Positions 15,160-25,557 of a DNA stretch of 38,959 nucleotides are shown here, in pieces (the first letter of the stretch is position 1; every line of letters begins with the position of its first letter). The notes below the pieces were generated by a model that saw only the letters and a list, made by a program, of their open reading frames with translations, was not told where the DNA came from and did not search any database. The translations under genes and the position numbers were made by a program. The DNA comes from JAAXHE01 sp964551635 (GTDB lineage Bacteria > Latescibacterota > UBA2968 > GCA-2709665), in assembly GCA_964551635.1 (NCBI GenBank), contig CAZKDZ010000026.1:1-38959 (forward strand), read 5' to 3'.

Positions 15160-18100
15160 ATGCGTAAAAGCAGATTCAACGCCGTTCTGTGTGTCATGGT
15201 GGCCATATGCGCGGCAGTTGCCGGCAGTCCCGACGCAGCAAATGCCCAATCCAACCCAGCCAGTTGGTTTGTCACCACGTGGCGAACGACGACCAGTAAC
15301 GAGTCCATCACCATTCCGGCAAGCGGCACGTACACCATCGACTGGGGCGACGGAACTATCGAGGCGGGCGTCAGCGGCAGCCGGTCCCACACGTATGATT
15401 CCGCCGGCAACCACACGGTGCGCATATCCGACGGCATCACCCGATTCCAGCTCGGCGACAGTAATGACGCATTCAAACTGGTATCCATCGACCAGTGGGG
15501 AACCGCCCGGTGGACGTCGATGCGTGCGGCGTTCAAGGGTGCATCCAACATGGGATACAATGCGGTGGACGCGCCCGATCTCTCGCGCGTCTCCGACGCC
15601 AGCGACATGTTCCGCGATGCCTTCTCCTTCAACGGCGACCTGTCCTCCTGGGACGTCTCTTCCGTGACCACCATGGTTGACATGTTCCGCGGCGCATCCT
15701 CCTTCAACAGGCCCCTGACCTCCTGGGACGTCTCGTCCGTGACGGACATGTCGCGGATGTTCCTTGGCGCCCGATCCTTCAACCAGCCCCTGTCCTCCTG
15801 GAACGTCTCGTCTGTGACGGACATGTCGCGGATGTTCAGTGAAGCATCCTCCTTCAACGGCGACCTGTCCGGATGGGACGTCTCGTCCGTGACCAGAATG
15901 AACGGTATGTTCCGCGGCGCATCCTCCTTCAATAGGCCCCTGAACTCCTGGAACACGTCGTCTTTGACCAAAATACGCGCCATGTTCTGGGGCGCCCACT
16001 CCTTCAACCAGCCGCTGAACGCCTGGAACACGTCGTCTGTGACCGACATGCGCTCCGTGTTCACTGACGCCCGTTCCTTCAACGGCGACCTGTCCTCCTG
16101 GGACGTCTCGTCGGTGACCAGCCTGGAGGAGGTGTTCCTCAACGCCTTCTCCTTCAACCAGCCCCTGGATACCTGGGACGTCTCGTCGGTGACCAGCCTG
16201 AGCAGCACGTTCCTCAACGCCACCTCTTTCAATCAACCCCTGAACTCCTGGAACGTCTCGTCCGTGACCAACATGCTGAAGACGTTCCGGAACGCCACCT
16301 CCTTCAACCAGGCCCTGGACTCGTGGGACGTCTCGTCGGTGACCAGCCTGTTCTCCACCTTCTACGACGCCACGTCCTTCAACCAGGCCCTGGACGCCTG
16401 GGACGTCTCGTCGGTGACCCGCATGGACTACACGTTCCATAACGCCGTCTCCTTCAACCAGCCGCTTGACTCCTGGGACGTCTCGTCGGTGACCCACATG
16501 ACCCTCATGTTCAACGGCGCCACCTCGTTCAACCAATCCCTGTCCTCCTGGGACGTCTCGTCGGTGACCCGCATGGGCGCCATGTTCAGCGGCGCATCCG
16601 CCTTTGAGCAGAACCTGGGAAACTGGCATATCGTGCTGGACGATACGTCAATCGACTACGGTGATACGCCGGGGACCGTCGGACGCATATCCGCACAGAA
16701 TTCCGTCCTTGACCGGCAGAACCCCGTATACGGGATAGGCCCGGGCGGCGACTCCAGTTTCTTCGAACTGGACGGCGCCGACCTCGTGATGAAGGAGGTC
16801 CCCACCAGGGACTCGTACACGGTGACCATCACCGCGACCTCCACGGGAGACTTCGGCACCGGCAACGCCCGGACCTATACCATAGACGTATCGGGTGTGC
16901 CCACCTTCCCACCGTCCGACTCGGACTTTGTCACGACCTGGAAGACCACCGCGCCCGGCCAGTCCATCACCATTCCGGCGCGCGGCACGTACACCATCGA
17001 CTGGGGCGACGGGACCGTGGAGGAGGGCGTGAGGGGCACACAGTCCCACAGGTACGATTCCGCCGGAACATACGCGGTACGAATATCCGACGGCATCACC
17101 CGATTCCACCTCAATGACCACGCGGTCGCGGACAGGCTGGTCTCCATCGACCAGTGGGGGACCGCGCAGTGGACGTCGATGCATGAGGCGTTCAAGGGCG
17201 CATCCAACATGGAATACAACGCCACCGACGCGCCCGACCTCTCGCGCGTCACGGACGCCAGTTTAATGTTCTATAATGCCTCATCCTTCAACGGCGACCT
17301 GTCCTCCTGGGACGTCTCTTCGGTGACCAACATGAAATCCATGTTCCACAAAGCCCACTCCTTCAACGGCGACCTGTCCTCCTGGGATGTCTCTTCGGTG
17401 ACCACCATGGGCCTGATGTTCTCCAGCGCCCGCTCTTTCAACCAACCCCTGGACACCTGGGTCGTCTCGTCTGTGACCGCCATGAACGCCATGTTCCAGA
17501 ACACCGATGCGTTCAACCAGCCCCTGGACGCCTGGGACGTGTCGTCTGTGACCAACATGCGCTCCATGTTCTGGAATGCCCCCTCCTTCAACCAGCCGCT
17601 TGACTCCTGGGACGTGTCGTCGGTGACCGGCATGTTGTGGATGTTCCGCGACGCCAGTTCCTTCAACCAGCCCCTTAACTCCTGGAACGTTTCGTCCGTG
17701 ACCGAAATGAAGGAAATGTTCCGCAACGCCGGCTCCTTCAACCAGCCCCTGAACTCCTGGGACGTGTCGTCTGTGGACAGCATGTTCGGCATGTTCCACG
17801 GCGCCACGTCCTTCAACGGCGATATATCCGACTGGAACGTATCGTCTGTGACCAGCATGACGTGGATGTTCTACGGCGCCTCCTCCTTCAACCAGCCCCT
17901 GGATTCTTGGGACGTGTCGTCGGTGACCAACATGTTCGGCATGTTCTTTAACGCCCCCTCCTTCAACCAGCCTCTGGACTCGTGGGACGTGTCCTCGGTG
18001 ACCAACATGAGTGACATGTTCTACGGCGCCACCGTCTTCAACCAGCCCCTCAACGGCTGGGATGTCTCGTCAGTTACCTCCATGAACGACGACATGTTCG

Positions 18101-21100
18101 GCGGCGCATCCGATTTTGAGCAGAACCTCGGAAACTGGTATATCGTGCTGGATGACACGTCAATCGACTATAGCGATACAACGGGAGTAGTCGGACGAAT
18201 TTCCGCGCAGAACACCTCCCTTGACCGGCAGAACCCCGTCTACGGGATCGGCCCGGGCGGCGACTCCGGCGCCTTCGAGCTGGATGGCTCGGACCTCGTG
18301 ATGAAGGAGGTCCCCACCAGGGCCTCGTATACGGTGACCATAACCGCGACCTCCACGGAAGGCTTTGGCACTGGCAACGCCCGAACCTACACCATAGACG
18401 TCTCGGGCCTGCCCGGCTACCTGTCCGCGTCGGCCTTTGTCACGACCTGGAAGACCACCTCGCCCGGACAGTCCATCACCATTCCGGCAAGCGGCACGTA
18501 CACCATCGACTGGGGCGACGGGACCGTGGAAGAGGACGTGAAGGGCAGGCAGACCCACCGGTATGATTCCGCCGGTACCCACACGGTGCGCATATCCGAC
18601 GGCATCACGCGATTTCACCTCGACTACCACGCGCACAGGGACAGGCTGGTGTCCATCGACCAGTGGGGAACCGCGAAGTGGACGTCGATGCGTCAGGCGT
18701 TCGCGGGCGCGTCGAACATGGTATACAACGCCACCGACGTCCCCGACCTCTCGGGCGTCACGGACACCGGCTCCATGTTCCTCCGCGCCTCGTCCTTCAA
18801 CGGCGACATATCCGACTGGAACGTGTCGTCTGTGACCGACATGCGTGGCATGTTCTCTCACGCATTTTCCTTCAACCAGCCCCTGGACTCCTGGAACGTG
18901 TCGTCCGTGACCCGCATGAACGCCATGTTCTACTTCAGCACCTCCTTCAACCAGCCCCTGGACTCCTGGAACGTGTCGTCCGTGACCAGCATGTACGCCA
19001 TGTTCTCCAACGCCACCTCCTTCAACCAGCCCCTGAATTCCTGGAACGTGTCGTCCGTGACTGACATGGCAAGCATGTTCAACCGCACCCCCGCCTTCAA
19101 CCAGCCCCTGGACGCCTGGAACGTGTCGTCTGTGACCGACATGAACCGCATGTTCCGGAACGCCGCCGCCTTCAACCAGCCCCTGTCCTCCTGGGATGTC
19201 TCGTCTGTGACCAACATGTACGACATGTTCGACGGCGCCACCGCCTTCAACGGCGACGTCTCCGGCTGGGACGTCTCGTCAGTGACCACCATGCTCGGCA
19301 TGTTCACCGACGCCTCCTCCTTCAACCAGGACATATCCTCCTGGAACGTTTCGTCTGTGACCAACATGTACGACATGTTCGACGGCGCCACCGCCTTCAA
19401 CCAACCCCTCGACTCCTGGGACGTCTCGTCTGTGACCCAAATGGGCGACATGTTCTACAACGCCACCACCTTCAACCAGCCCCTGAACTCCTGGGACATC
19501 TCCTCAGCTACCTCCATGAACTTCATGTTCGAAGACGCCACCTCCTTTGTGCAAAACCTCGGAAACTGGCACATCGTGCTGGATGACACGTCAATCGACT
19601 ATAGCGATACAACGGGAGTAGTCGGACGTATTTCCGCACAGAACGCCTTCCTTGACCGGCAGAACCCCGTCTACGGGATAGGCCCGGGCGGCGACGCCGA
19701 TTCCTTCGAGCTAAGGCGCTCCAACCTCGTGATGAAGGAGGTTCCCACCAGGGCCTCGTATACGGTGACCATCACCGCGACCTCCACGGGAGATTTTGGC
19801 TCGGGCAACTCCCGGACTTTCACCATAGACGTGAGCGACTCTACTGAAACGGCGCCTTTCACCGATCCGCCCTGGTCGACGACGTTGACGGCCGAGGCCC
19901 GGAGCGGCTATCGGGGCTACTCGAGGATCGCCAGTCCCGACCTGGGCGCGGTGTCCGGTTACAGGTTCCAGTACGGGTCGGGTGCTTATGAGGCGCAGAT
20001 CGTCGTTGCGTACGCCGACGGCGTGGTCTTCCAGGTCCGCAGTCAAGGGGAATCGCTCTCTGACCTGACCCTGGAGTGGGTGGGTGAGACCCTCCCGCTG
20101 AGCGCCGCCGCCCGTAACGGCAACCGGTTCACCTGGGGCCAGACCTGGCTGGATGCCAACGCGGCGTCGCTGAACGCGTCCACCTTCGCGACGACGCTGC
20201 CTGACGGTGGTACGGGCACCGTCTGCCTGCGCGCGTCGGCGCAGACGTGCCCGAGCACGACGATCACGCCGCCGGCGATTACTCCGACGATCAGCGAGTC
20301 CGATACGAGCGCGACGGAGGCGCCGCCGTTGACCGCGGCGTTCGAGGACGCGCCCGCCGAGCACGACGGGGCGAACACGTTCACGGTGCGGGTGCGATTC
20401 AGTGACCCGCTGGCGTCCGGAGGCGCGCGGGGCCGGGTCGAGCGGACGCTATCGACGACGGGCGGCACGGTGCAACGGGTGCGCCGGGTGGACCAGCGCC
20501 GCGACCTCTTCGAGATGCGAATCCAGCCGTCGGGCCATAGTGAGGTGACGGTGAGCCTGCCGTCCTCGGCTTCATGCGGCATACAGGATGCGCTCTGCAC
20601 ACCGGACGGCCGGCCCCTGTCGAATGCGCCGGAAGTCACGGTCCAGGGTCCGCCGGGTCTGTCGGTGGCGGATGCGGAGGTCGAAGAAGCCCCGAACGCG
20701 GAATTGGCGTTTGTGGTGACGCTCGACCGGGCGGTCCCGGATACGGTGTCGGTGGCCTGGGCAACGAGCGACGTCACAGCGATAGCGGGCGCGGACTACA
20801 CGGGGGCGAGCGGGACGCTCACCTTCGCCGCGGGCGAGACCGGGCGGACGGTGTCGGTGGCGGTGCTGGACGATACCCATGACGAGGAGAGCGAGACGCT
20901 GACGCTTACGCTCTCGACCCCGTCGGGGGCGTACCTGGCCGATGCCACGGCCACCGGGACGATTACGAACTCCGATCCGCTGCAGCTGGCGTGGCTGTCG
21001 CGGTTTGGGCGGACGGTGGGCACGCACGTCACGGACGCGGTGGGCGAGCGGCTGTGGAGCGCGTCCGGCCAGGGCTCCCACCTGACGGTAGGCGGCTACC

Positions 21101-22602
21101 GGCTGCCCATGGGCCGGCAGTCCGAAGGGATGGCCGAGGTTGGCCGGGATGCCCCCGCCCCCGGCGGGACCGGGCCGGTTGACGGGGAGCCGTCCGGTTC
21201 GAGCGATAGGACCCCCGGATCGAGCGATGAGGACCCCGGCGCATCGGCCTCTACGGCGTTGGCTGTCCTGTCCGAAGTGGCCGGGGTCCTGGGGATCAGA
21301 CCTGGCACGGGCGAGACCGCCGCGGATTCCCGGTGGCCCAACGGTCCCGGGGCGGACCCCCGGAAGGGGCAGATCCGAACGCTCGATTTCGGCCATGCCT
21401 TCGATCTGCGCGAGGTCCTTCTGGGCAGTTCATTCCGGCTCAACCTGAACGGGACCCGGGCCGCCACTACGATGCCACGCCTGACGGCCTGGGGCCGGTT
21501 CGCCGGCACCGCGTTCGACGGCCGGGACGGCGGCCTGGCGATCGACGGGGACGTGCTCACGGGCACCGTGGGCGCGGACGGCGAATGGGACCGGCTGCTC
21601 ATCGGCGTGGCGGTCGCCCACAGCCGGGGTGACGGCGGGTACACCATGCCGGGCATTGGCGCGCGCGGGACGGGCGACCTCGAAACCACCCTGACCAGTC
21701 TCCATCCCTACCTGCGCTATGCCGTCACCGGGCGGCTGGACGTCTGGGGCCTGGCGGGCTACGGTTGGGGCGACTCGGAGTGGGCCGTGTCCGAAGGGAC
21801 CCTGGAGGCGGACACGGATTTCGTCATGGGTGCGATCGGGGGCCGGGGCATTCTGCTGGCCGCCCGGGACACCGGAGACTTTCAACTGGCCACGCGCACG
21901 GATGCCCTGTTGACGCGAACGCGTACGGACGCGGTCACCGGGCTGGCTGAGACGGATGCCGACGCGCACCGGGTGCGGGTGGTCCTGGAAGGCAGCCGGG
22001 GGGTGGCGTGGGCCGGCGGGCGCCGCCTGACTCCGACGGTGGAACTGGGTCTGCGGCATGATTCGGGGGACGCCGAGACGGGCTTCGGCCTGGAACTGGG
22101 GGGCCGGTTGCAATACGCGGACCCGGCGCTGGGTTTGACCCTCGAGGGCACTGTGCGCGGCCTCCTGGCGCACGAAGATGAGGACTATAAGGAATGGGGG
22201 GCGAGCGGGAAAGTACGCCTGGCCCCGGGGGCCGGCGGCAAGGGCCTGGCGATGACCCTGGCGCCGACCTGGGGTGCGGCCCGGAGCGGCATAGACGGCC
22301 TGTGGTCGCGGCAGACCGCGCAGGGCCTGGCGCCGCAGACGACACGGGGCAGGGCCGGCCGACTGAATACGGACGTGGGCTACGGGATGCCCGCGCCGTT
22401 CGGCTCGGGCGTCCTGACTCCGTATGTGGGCACCGTTGTGGTGGAAGGCCGGACCCGTTCCTATCGGGCCGGGACGCGGCTCCGAGTGGACACCCGCCGG
22501 GCCATGGGCGTGGTCCTGAATCTCGAAGGCCGGCGCCAGGCGGCCACAGGCCGACAGCCGGTCAACCAGAACCTCCGCCTCCAGGCCACCTGGACCTTCT
22601 GA
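15160..22602 (+). CDS. giant autotransporter-like surface protein with three BspA/DUF285 repeat modules
   Basis: 2480 residues from the ATG at 15160, with GGAG 6 bases upstream. A signal peptide (cut after about residue 29, ANA) sends it to the periplasm. Three times over it has: a PKD-like segment (GTYTIDWGDGT); 13, 11 and 10 complete 25-residue DUF285/BspA repeats (SFNQPLDSWDVSSVTNM, then MF plus six variable residues); a closing FEQNLGNW-type unit; and a cadherin-like linker (VYGIGPGGD, SYTVTITATSTG). Modules span about 36-582, 586-1084 and 1091-1560. Next come an unassigned region (about 1576-1827), a Calx-beta domain (about 1831-1937), a Gly/Pro-rich linker and a C-terminal beta-barrel of about 380 residues ending in Phe, as in type V autotransporters. 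The repeats are probably displayed outside the cell as an adhesin or binding surface. The ligand is unknown. Confidence 0.88.
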   Translation: MRKSRFNAVLCVMVAICAAVAGSPDAANAQSNPASWFVTTWRTTTSNESITIPASGTYTIDWGDGTIEAGVSGSRSHTYDSAGNHTVRISDGITRFQLGDSNDAFKLVSIDQWGTARWTSMRAAFKGASNMGYNAVDAPDLSRVSDASDMFRDAFSFNGDLSSWDVSSVTTMVDMFRGASSFNRPLTSWDVSSVTDMSRMFLGARSFNQPLSSWNVSSVTDMSRMFSEASSFNGDLSGWDVSSVTRMNGMFRGASSFNRPLNSWNTSSLTKIRAMFWGAHSFNQPLNAWNTSSVTDMRSVFTDARSFNGDLSSWDVSSVTSLEEVFLNAFSFNQPLDTWDVSSVTSLSSTFLNATSFNQPLNSWNVSSVTNMLKTFRNATSFNQALDSWDVSSVTSLFSTFYDATSFNQALDAWDVSSVTRMDYTFHNAVSFNQPLDSWDVSSVTHMTLMFNGATSFNQSLSSWDVSSVTRMGAMFSGASAFEQNLGNWHIVLDDTSIDYGDTPGTVGRISAQNSVLDRQNPVYGIGPGGDSSFFELDGADLVMKEVPTRDSYTVTITATSTGDFGTGNARTYTIDVSGVPTFPPSDSDFVTTWKTTAPGQSITIPARGTYTIDWGDGTVEEGVRGTQSHRYDSAGTYAVRISDGITRFHLNDHAVADRLVSIDQWGTAQWTSMHEAFKGASNMEYNATDAPDLSRVTDASLMFYNASSFNGDLSSWDVSSVTNMKSMFHKAHSFNGDLSSWDVSSVTTMGLMFSSARSFNQPLDTWVVSSVTAMNAMFQNTDAFNQPLDAWDVSSVTNMRSMFWNAPSFNQPLDSWDVSSVTGMLWMFRDASSFNQPLNSWNVSSVTEMKEMFRNAGSFNQPLNSWDVSSVDSMFGMFHGATSFNGDISDWNVSSVTSMTWMFYGASSFNQPLDSWDVSSVTNMFGMFFNAPSFNQPLDSWDVSSVTNMSDMFYGATVFNQPLNGWDVSSVTSMNDDMFGGASDFEQNLGNWYIVLDDTSIDYSDTTGVVGRISAQNTSLDRQNPVYGIGPGGDSGAFELDGSDLVMKEVPTRASYTVTITATSTEGFGTGNARTYTIDVSGLPGYLSASAFVTTWKTTSPGQSITIPASGTYTIDWGDGTVEEDVKGRQTHRYDSAGTHTVRISDGITRFHLDYHAHRDRLVSIDQWGTAKWTSMRQAFAGASNMVYNATDVPDLSGVTDTGSMFLRASSFNGDISDWNVSSVTDMRGMFSHAFSFNQPLDSWNVSSVTRMNAMFYFSTSFNQPLDSWNVSSVTSMYAMFSNATSFNQPLNSWNVSSVTDMASMFNRTPAFNQPLDAWNVSSVTDMNRMFRNAAAFNQPLSSWDVSSVTNMYDMFDGATAFNGDVSGWDVSSVTTMLGMFTDASSFNQDISSWNVSSVTNMYDMFDGATAFNQPLDSWDVSSVTQMGDMFYNATTFNQPLNSWDISSATSMNFMFEDATSFVQNLGNWHIVLDDTSIDYSDTTGVVGRISAQNAFLDRQNPVYGIGPGGDADSFELRRSNLVMKEVPTRASYTVTITATSTGDFGSGNSRTFTIDVSDSTETAPFTDPPWSTTLTAEARSGYRGYSRIASPDLGAVSGYRFQYGSGAYEAQIVVAYADGVVFQVRSQGESLSDLTLEWVGETLPLSAAARNGNRFTWGQTWLDANAASLNASTFATTLPDGGTGTVCLRASAQTCPSTTITPPAITPTISESDTSATEAPPLTAAFEDAPAEHDGANTFTVRVRFSDPLASGGARGRVERTLSTTGGTVQRVRRVDQRRDLFEMRIQPSGHSEVTVSLPSSASCGIQDALCTPDGRPLSNAPEVTVQGPPGLSVADAEVEEAPNAELAFVVTLDRAVPDTVSVAWATSDVTAIAGADYTGASGTLTFAAGETGRTVSVAVLDDTHDEESETLTLTLSTPSGAYLADATATGTITNSDPLQLAWLSRFGRTVGTHVTDAVGERLWSASGQGSHLTVGGYRLPMGRQSEGMAEVGRDAPAPGGTGPVDGEPSGSSDRTPGSSDEDPGASASTALAVLSEVAGVLGIRPGTGETAADSRWPNGPGADPRKGQIRTLDFGHAFDLREVLLGSSFRLNLNGTRAATTMPRLTAWGRFAGTAFDGRDGGLAIDGDVLTGTVGADGEWDRLLIGVAVAHSRGDGGYTMPGIGARGTGDLETTLTSLHPYLRYAVTGRLDVWGLAGYGWGDSEWAVSEGTLEADTDFVMGAIGGRGILLAARDTGDFQLATRTDALLTRTRTDAVTGLAETDADAHRVRVVLEGSRGVAWAGGRRLTPTVELGLRHDSGDAETGFGLELGGRLQYADPALGLTLEGTVRGLLAHEDEDYKEWGASGKVRLAPGAGGKGLAMTLAPTWGAARSGIDGLWSRQTAQGLAPQTTRGRAGRLNTDVGYGMPAPFGSGVLTPYVGTVVVEGRTRSYRAGTRLRVDTRRAMGVVLNLEGRRQAATGRQPVNQNLRLQATWTF
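15604..19580 (+). repeat. 75-bp coding tandem repeats in three blocks
   Basis: Thirty-four full 75-bp units plus three closing variants, in blocks of about 15604-16620, 17266-18135 and 18770-19575. The core GACGTCTCGTCGGTGACC (with AACGTGTCGTCC variants) is nearly fixed, while the bases after ATG/ATGTTC vary. Such near-identical DNA repeats allow copy-number change by slippage or recombination. Confidence 0.9.
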
Positions 22603-22762
22603 CTCCGTCTGTCCGTGAAATCGGGCATGAGACGCCGTTGACGCTGGGCCTCGCCGTCTTCCCCAGGAGGCAGGCGTTACTGAACCCGGTTCCGGACTCC
22701 GCCCCACTCGGATGCTTCACTGTAGCCCCGACGCATCTTGCGACGTGCTAAGCGTAACAGGA

Positions 22763-25204
22763 TCACTGCTCTTCTCCCTGCTCCGTTGCGGGGGCGCCAT
22801 CCAGTGACGGTGCCGTATTTCCCTCCGGTGTGCCGATGCGGTAGCCGACCCCGTGCTCCGTGAAGATGTACCGGGGTTCATCGGCATCGTCTCCGAGTTT
22901 CCGCCTAAGCCTCTTGACCAGCGTACGGACGCGTCGCATGTCTCCGCCGCGTTTCCTGCCCCAGATTCTACGCAGCAGCGCATTGTGCGTCACCACCCGA
23001 CCGGGGCTGACACAGAGTTCATACAGCATTTCATACTCGTGTGCGGTCAGTTCCACGCGGCGGCCGCCCACGGTCACGCTCCGCTCCTCGAAGTCGACGG
23101 TCAGGTCCTGAAATACACATGGTTCTTCGGGGTCTTTACGTAACGCGTCTTTCTCCTTGCGCAGCGCGGCCTTGATTCGCGCGACGAGTTCAGAAGGGGA
23201 AAAGGGCTTTACGATATAGTCGGTCGCGCCCAGCGCATAAGCCCGTTCAACGTTTTCTTCCTGGCCGTACCCGGACAGGAAGATCACCGGGATCCTGTCG
23301 ATCTCGAGGATATCTTTCATCAGTTCGAATCCGTCGGTTCCGGGCATCACGAGGTCGAGGAGGACGAGGATGGGCTCGCGCGATTCGATCAGACCGGCAA
23401 CTTCGCCGGGATCTCCCGTGACAATCGCCGCGTATCCCGCTCGCGTAAGGACTTCACGCACGGACCTCAATGTCTGCGGGTCGTCATCCACGGCGAGGAT
23501 TGCCCCGTGATGTTCTGCGCTGTCGTGCGAATGCGTACCGGTACTTGCCCCGGTGCGGATCGCGGATGCAGGGATTTCCTCCGCAACGGGCACCGTGAAC
23601 GTGACCTTCGTACCCTTGCCCGGTCCATCGCTCTCGGCCCACACCCTTCCGCCGTGGGCCTCTACGATACCCTTGCAGATGGCAAGACCCAACCCGGTGC
23701 CCTGACTGACTCTCTCATCGTTGTTGCCTTCGATTCGTGAAAACTTCCTGAAGAGTTGCGGCAGGAGATCCGCGGTCAGGCCCTTGCCGTCGTCGGCAAC
23801 CGAGATTTGAACGTGGAGATTTTCACGGATCGCGGCCAGGCGAATGGGAGATGAAGCGTCGGAGTAGCTGGCGGCATTGAAAAGGAGATTGTCCAGCACT
23901 TGTACAATGCGACGCCTGTCTACCATCACCCAGGGCAGGTCCGGCGAAAGGCTGATTTCTATGTTGCGCGCTTCGCCGCCGCGGAGGAATGTATTCCGCG
24001 CCTCATCAACGACGTCTCCCACGGCAGCCGGCTCCGGCGTGATCGCAAGCGAACCCGTCTCGATTCTGGCCACGTCGAGAAGGTCGCTGATGAGGTCCCG
24101 CATGCGGTCCGCCTGCTGGTCGATGATCCGGTAGAACTGCCGCGCCTCGGCGGGGTCGAGTTTCGACGCATCGTCAAGCAGGGCGGCGGTGGAGCCCTTA
24201 ATGGACGTCAACGGGACCCGAAGCTCGTGGCTGACCATCCCCAGGAACTCGGCGCGCAGGCGCTCCAGGTCTTCCAGGGGCGTCATGTCCTGTATGGTCA
24301 CGATGACCGACTCGATATCGCCGTCCCCGGAACGGATGGGCGTGGCATTGACCAGCGTCGTGACGGACCGGCCGTCGGGTACGAAGAGGACGATCTCTTC
24401 CGCGCGCAAAGTTTCTCCCGAGCCCAGTAACTCGGCCAACTCGGACTCTTCCAGGGAGACCTCCCGACCGTCGGCGCGTCGGAACCTCATCACCTCGAGC
24501 AGCTGCTCCTCCGGATGGCCCGGCGTGAGCAGGGCGCCCACGAGCCTTCTCGCCTCGCGGTTGAACGTCAGCGGCGCGCCGGACCTGGCGTCGAAAACCA
24601 CGACCCCGACGGGTGAGGTGTCGATCAGCGTCTCCAGGTCGAGCCTTGCCTTCTGCTCGTCCCTGTGCCGGCGAGCGTTGGCGATGACCAGCGCCGCCTG
24701 CGAGGCAAACGTCACCAGTGTTTCTTCGTCCGCCGCCGTGAACGCGTCTTCGCCTCCCTTCTCGCAGAGACTGAAGGTCCCCACGCTCTGGCCTCGGTAG
24801 CGGATCGGTGTTGCCAACGCCGCGGGGGAGGGACTCAGAGGGACTTCAGGGCGGAACTCGGGCAGACCTTCGGACCGGAGGTAACTGTGGAGATTCCGAA
24901 GCCGTAACGGCTCCCTTATGTGGGTGAAGTGTTCGAAGAGCTTGTGCCTCTCCGGCCGTAACCACAACCGCCTCGACTGAATGGCCGTTAACCCGGACGT
25001 CTTGCAGTCCTGCACCCGCCCCTCGTCGTCAAGCAGTACCATCAGGCCGTACCTTGCACCGGTCAGCGATCGGGCGCTGTCCAGCACTTCCTGCAATACG
25101 GCGTCGAACTCCAGACTCTCATTGATGCGAAGGCTCGCCTCGCCTAGCCTGGACAACCGGTTGCGAAGGGCCTCGATCTGTTGATCCCGTTCGTCGATCT
25201 GCAT
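22763..25204 (-). CDS. single-chain sensor kinase/response regulator with PhoB-like DNA-binding domain (813 aa)
   Basis: A complete two-component pathway in one soluble protein. Domains: short coiled coil, GAF (about 25-180), PAS (190-310), HisKA with the phosphorylated H326 in MVSHEL, HATPase with N439/N443, DDGKG (471-475) and GTGLGLAI (502-509), REC with D573-D575, phosphoacceptor D617 and K666, then a winged-helix Trans_reg_C (about 700-792) ending HGVGYRIG. No membrane segment is seen, so the GAF/PAS pair would sense a cytoplasmic signal. Usual hybrid kinases lack a DNA-binding output, so this could act as receptor and transcription factor at once. It is convergent to the giant surface gene. 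About 160 bases without a recognisable terminator separate them. Start ATG with AAGG 10 bases upstream. Confidence 0.93.
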   Translation of the reverse strand: MQIDERDQQIEALRNRLSRLGEASLRINESLEFDAVLQEVLDSARSLTGARYGLMVLLDDEGRVQDCKTSGLTAIQSRRLWLRPERHKLFEHFTHIREPLRLRNLHSYLRSEGLPEFRPEVPLSPSPAALATPIRYRGQSVGTFSLCEKGGEDAFTAADEETLVTFASQAALVIANARRHRDEQKARLDLETLIDTSPVGVVVFDARSGAPLTFNREARRLVGALLTPGHPEEQLLEVMRFRRADGREVSLEESELAELLGSGETLRAEEIVLFVPDGRSVTTLVNATPIRSGDGDIESVIVTIQDMTPLEDLERLRAEFLGMVSHELRVPLTSIKGSTAALLDDASKLDPAEARQFYRIIDQQADRMRDLISDLLDVARIETGSLAITPEPAAVGDVVDEARNTFLRGGEARNIEISLSPDLPWVMVDRRRIVQVLDNLLFNAASYSDASSPIRLAAIRENLHVQISVADDGKGLTADLLPQLFRKFSRIEGNNDERVSQGTGLGLAICKGIVEAHGGRVWAESDGPGKGTKVTFTVPVAEEIPASAIRTGASTGTHSHDSAEHHGAILAVDDDPQTLRSVREVLTRAGYAAIVTGDPGEVAGLIESREPILVLLDLVMPGTDGFELMKDILEIDRIPVIFLSGYGQEENVERAYALGATDYIVKPFSPSELVARIKAALRKEKDALRKDPEEPCVFQDLTVDFEERSVTVGGRRVELTAHEYEMLYELCVSPGRVVTHNALLRRIWGRKRGGDMRRVRTLVKRLRRKLGDDADEPRYIFTEHGVGYRIGTPEGNTAPSLDGAPATEQGEEQ

Positions 25205-25557
25205 CGGTTTCTGACCTTGATTCGTAAGTTTTCGAGGACGTTAATGCGAATATGTGCCAGTTAATAAAGGCGATTGGAAGGCGGATTTCTGGGATACACC
25301 AGGTCGCTGGATGAATTTGGGCCTCTCCCCCCGGCACCGCAGAAGCAGGGAGACGTGAGACGGAAGAGGGTAGAGATAACCTCCCTCGAGACAATTCTTC
25401 TCGTGCCAAAGGCAACGAGGAAAATCTCTTCTGGCAAGGATTTCTTCTACCGTCTTACGTCTTGCGTCTACCCGATTTTCTCAATTGTCCACAATATAGG
25501 AAAGGACGTTTCGTGAATCCAGCGTATTTTCCCGGCGGCGCATCAGTTCACCGCAAG
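25205..25557. other. intergenic stretch between two regulators
   Basis: About 350 bases. Apart from the ribosome-binding region of the 813-residue regulator I see no gene, clear terminator or 11-bp-phased box array here. AT-rich patches at 25240-25270 (minus strand) could hold its promoter. Confidence 0.5.

Noticed and set aside
14943..15167. Independent 74-codon gene before the giant surface gene
   Set aside because: Its second half is a fragment of a surface-protein domain and its frame overlaps the ribosome-binding site of the giant gene; treated as a relic.
15058..17858. Long open frames antisense to the BspA/DUF285 repeats, rich in GHRRDVPG-like or VTDETSQ-like repeats
   Set aside because: They mirror the 75-bp repeats of the sense gene, whose signal peptide, domains and barrel are coherent; the antisense frames lack starts with ribosome-binding sites.
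15604..19580. CRISPR array
   Set aside because: The repeats are contiguous in-frame coding units without spacers of uniform unique sequence.
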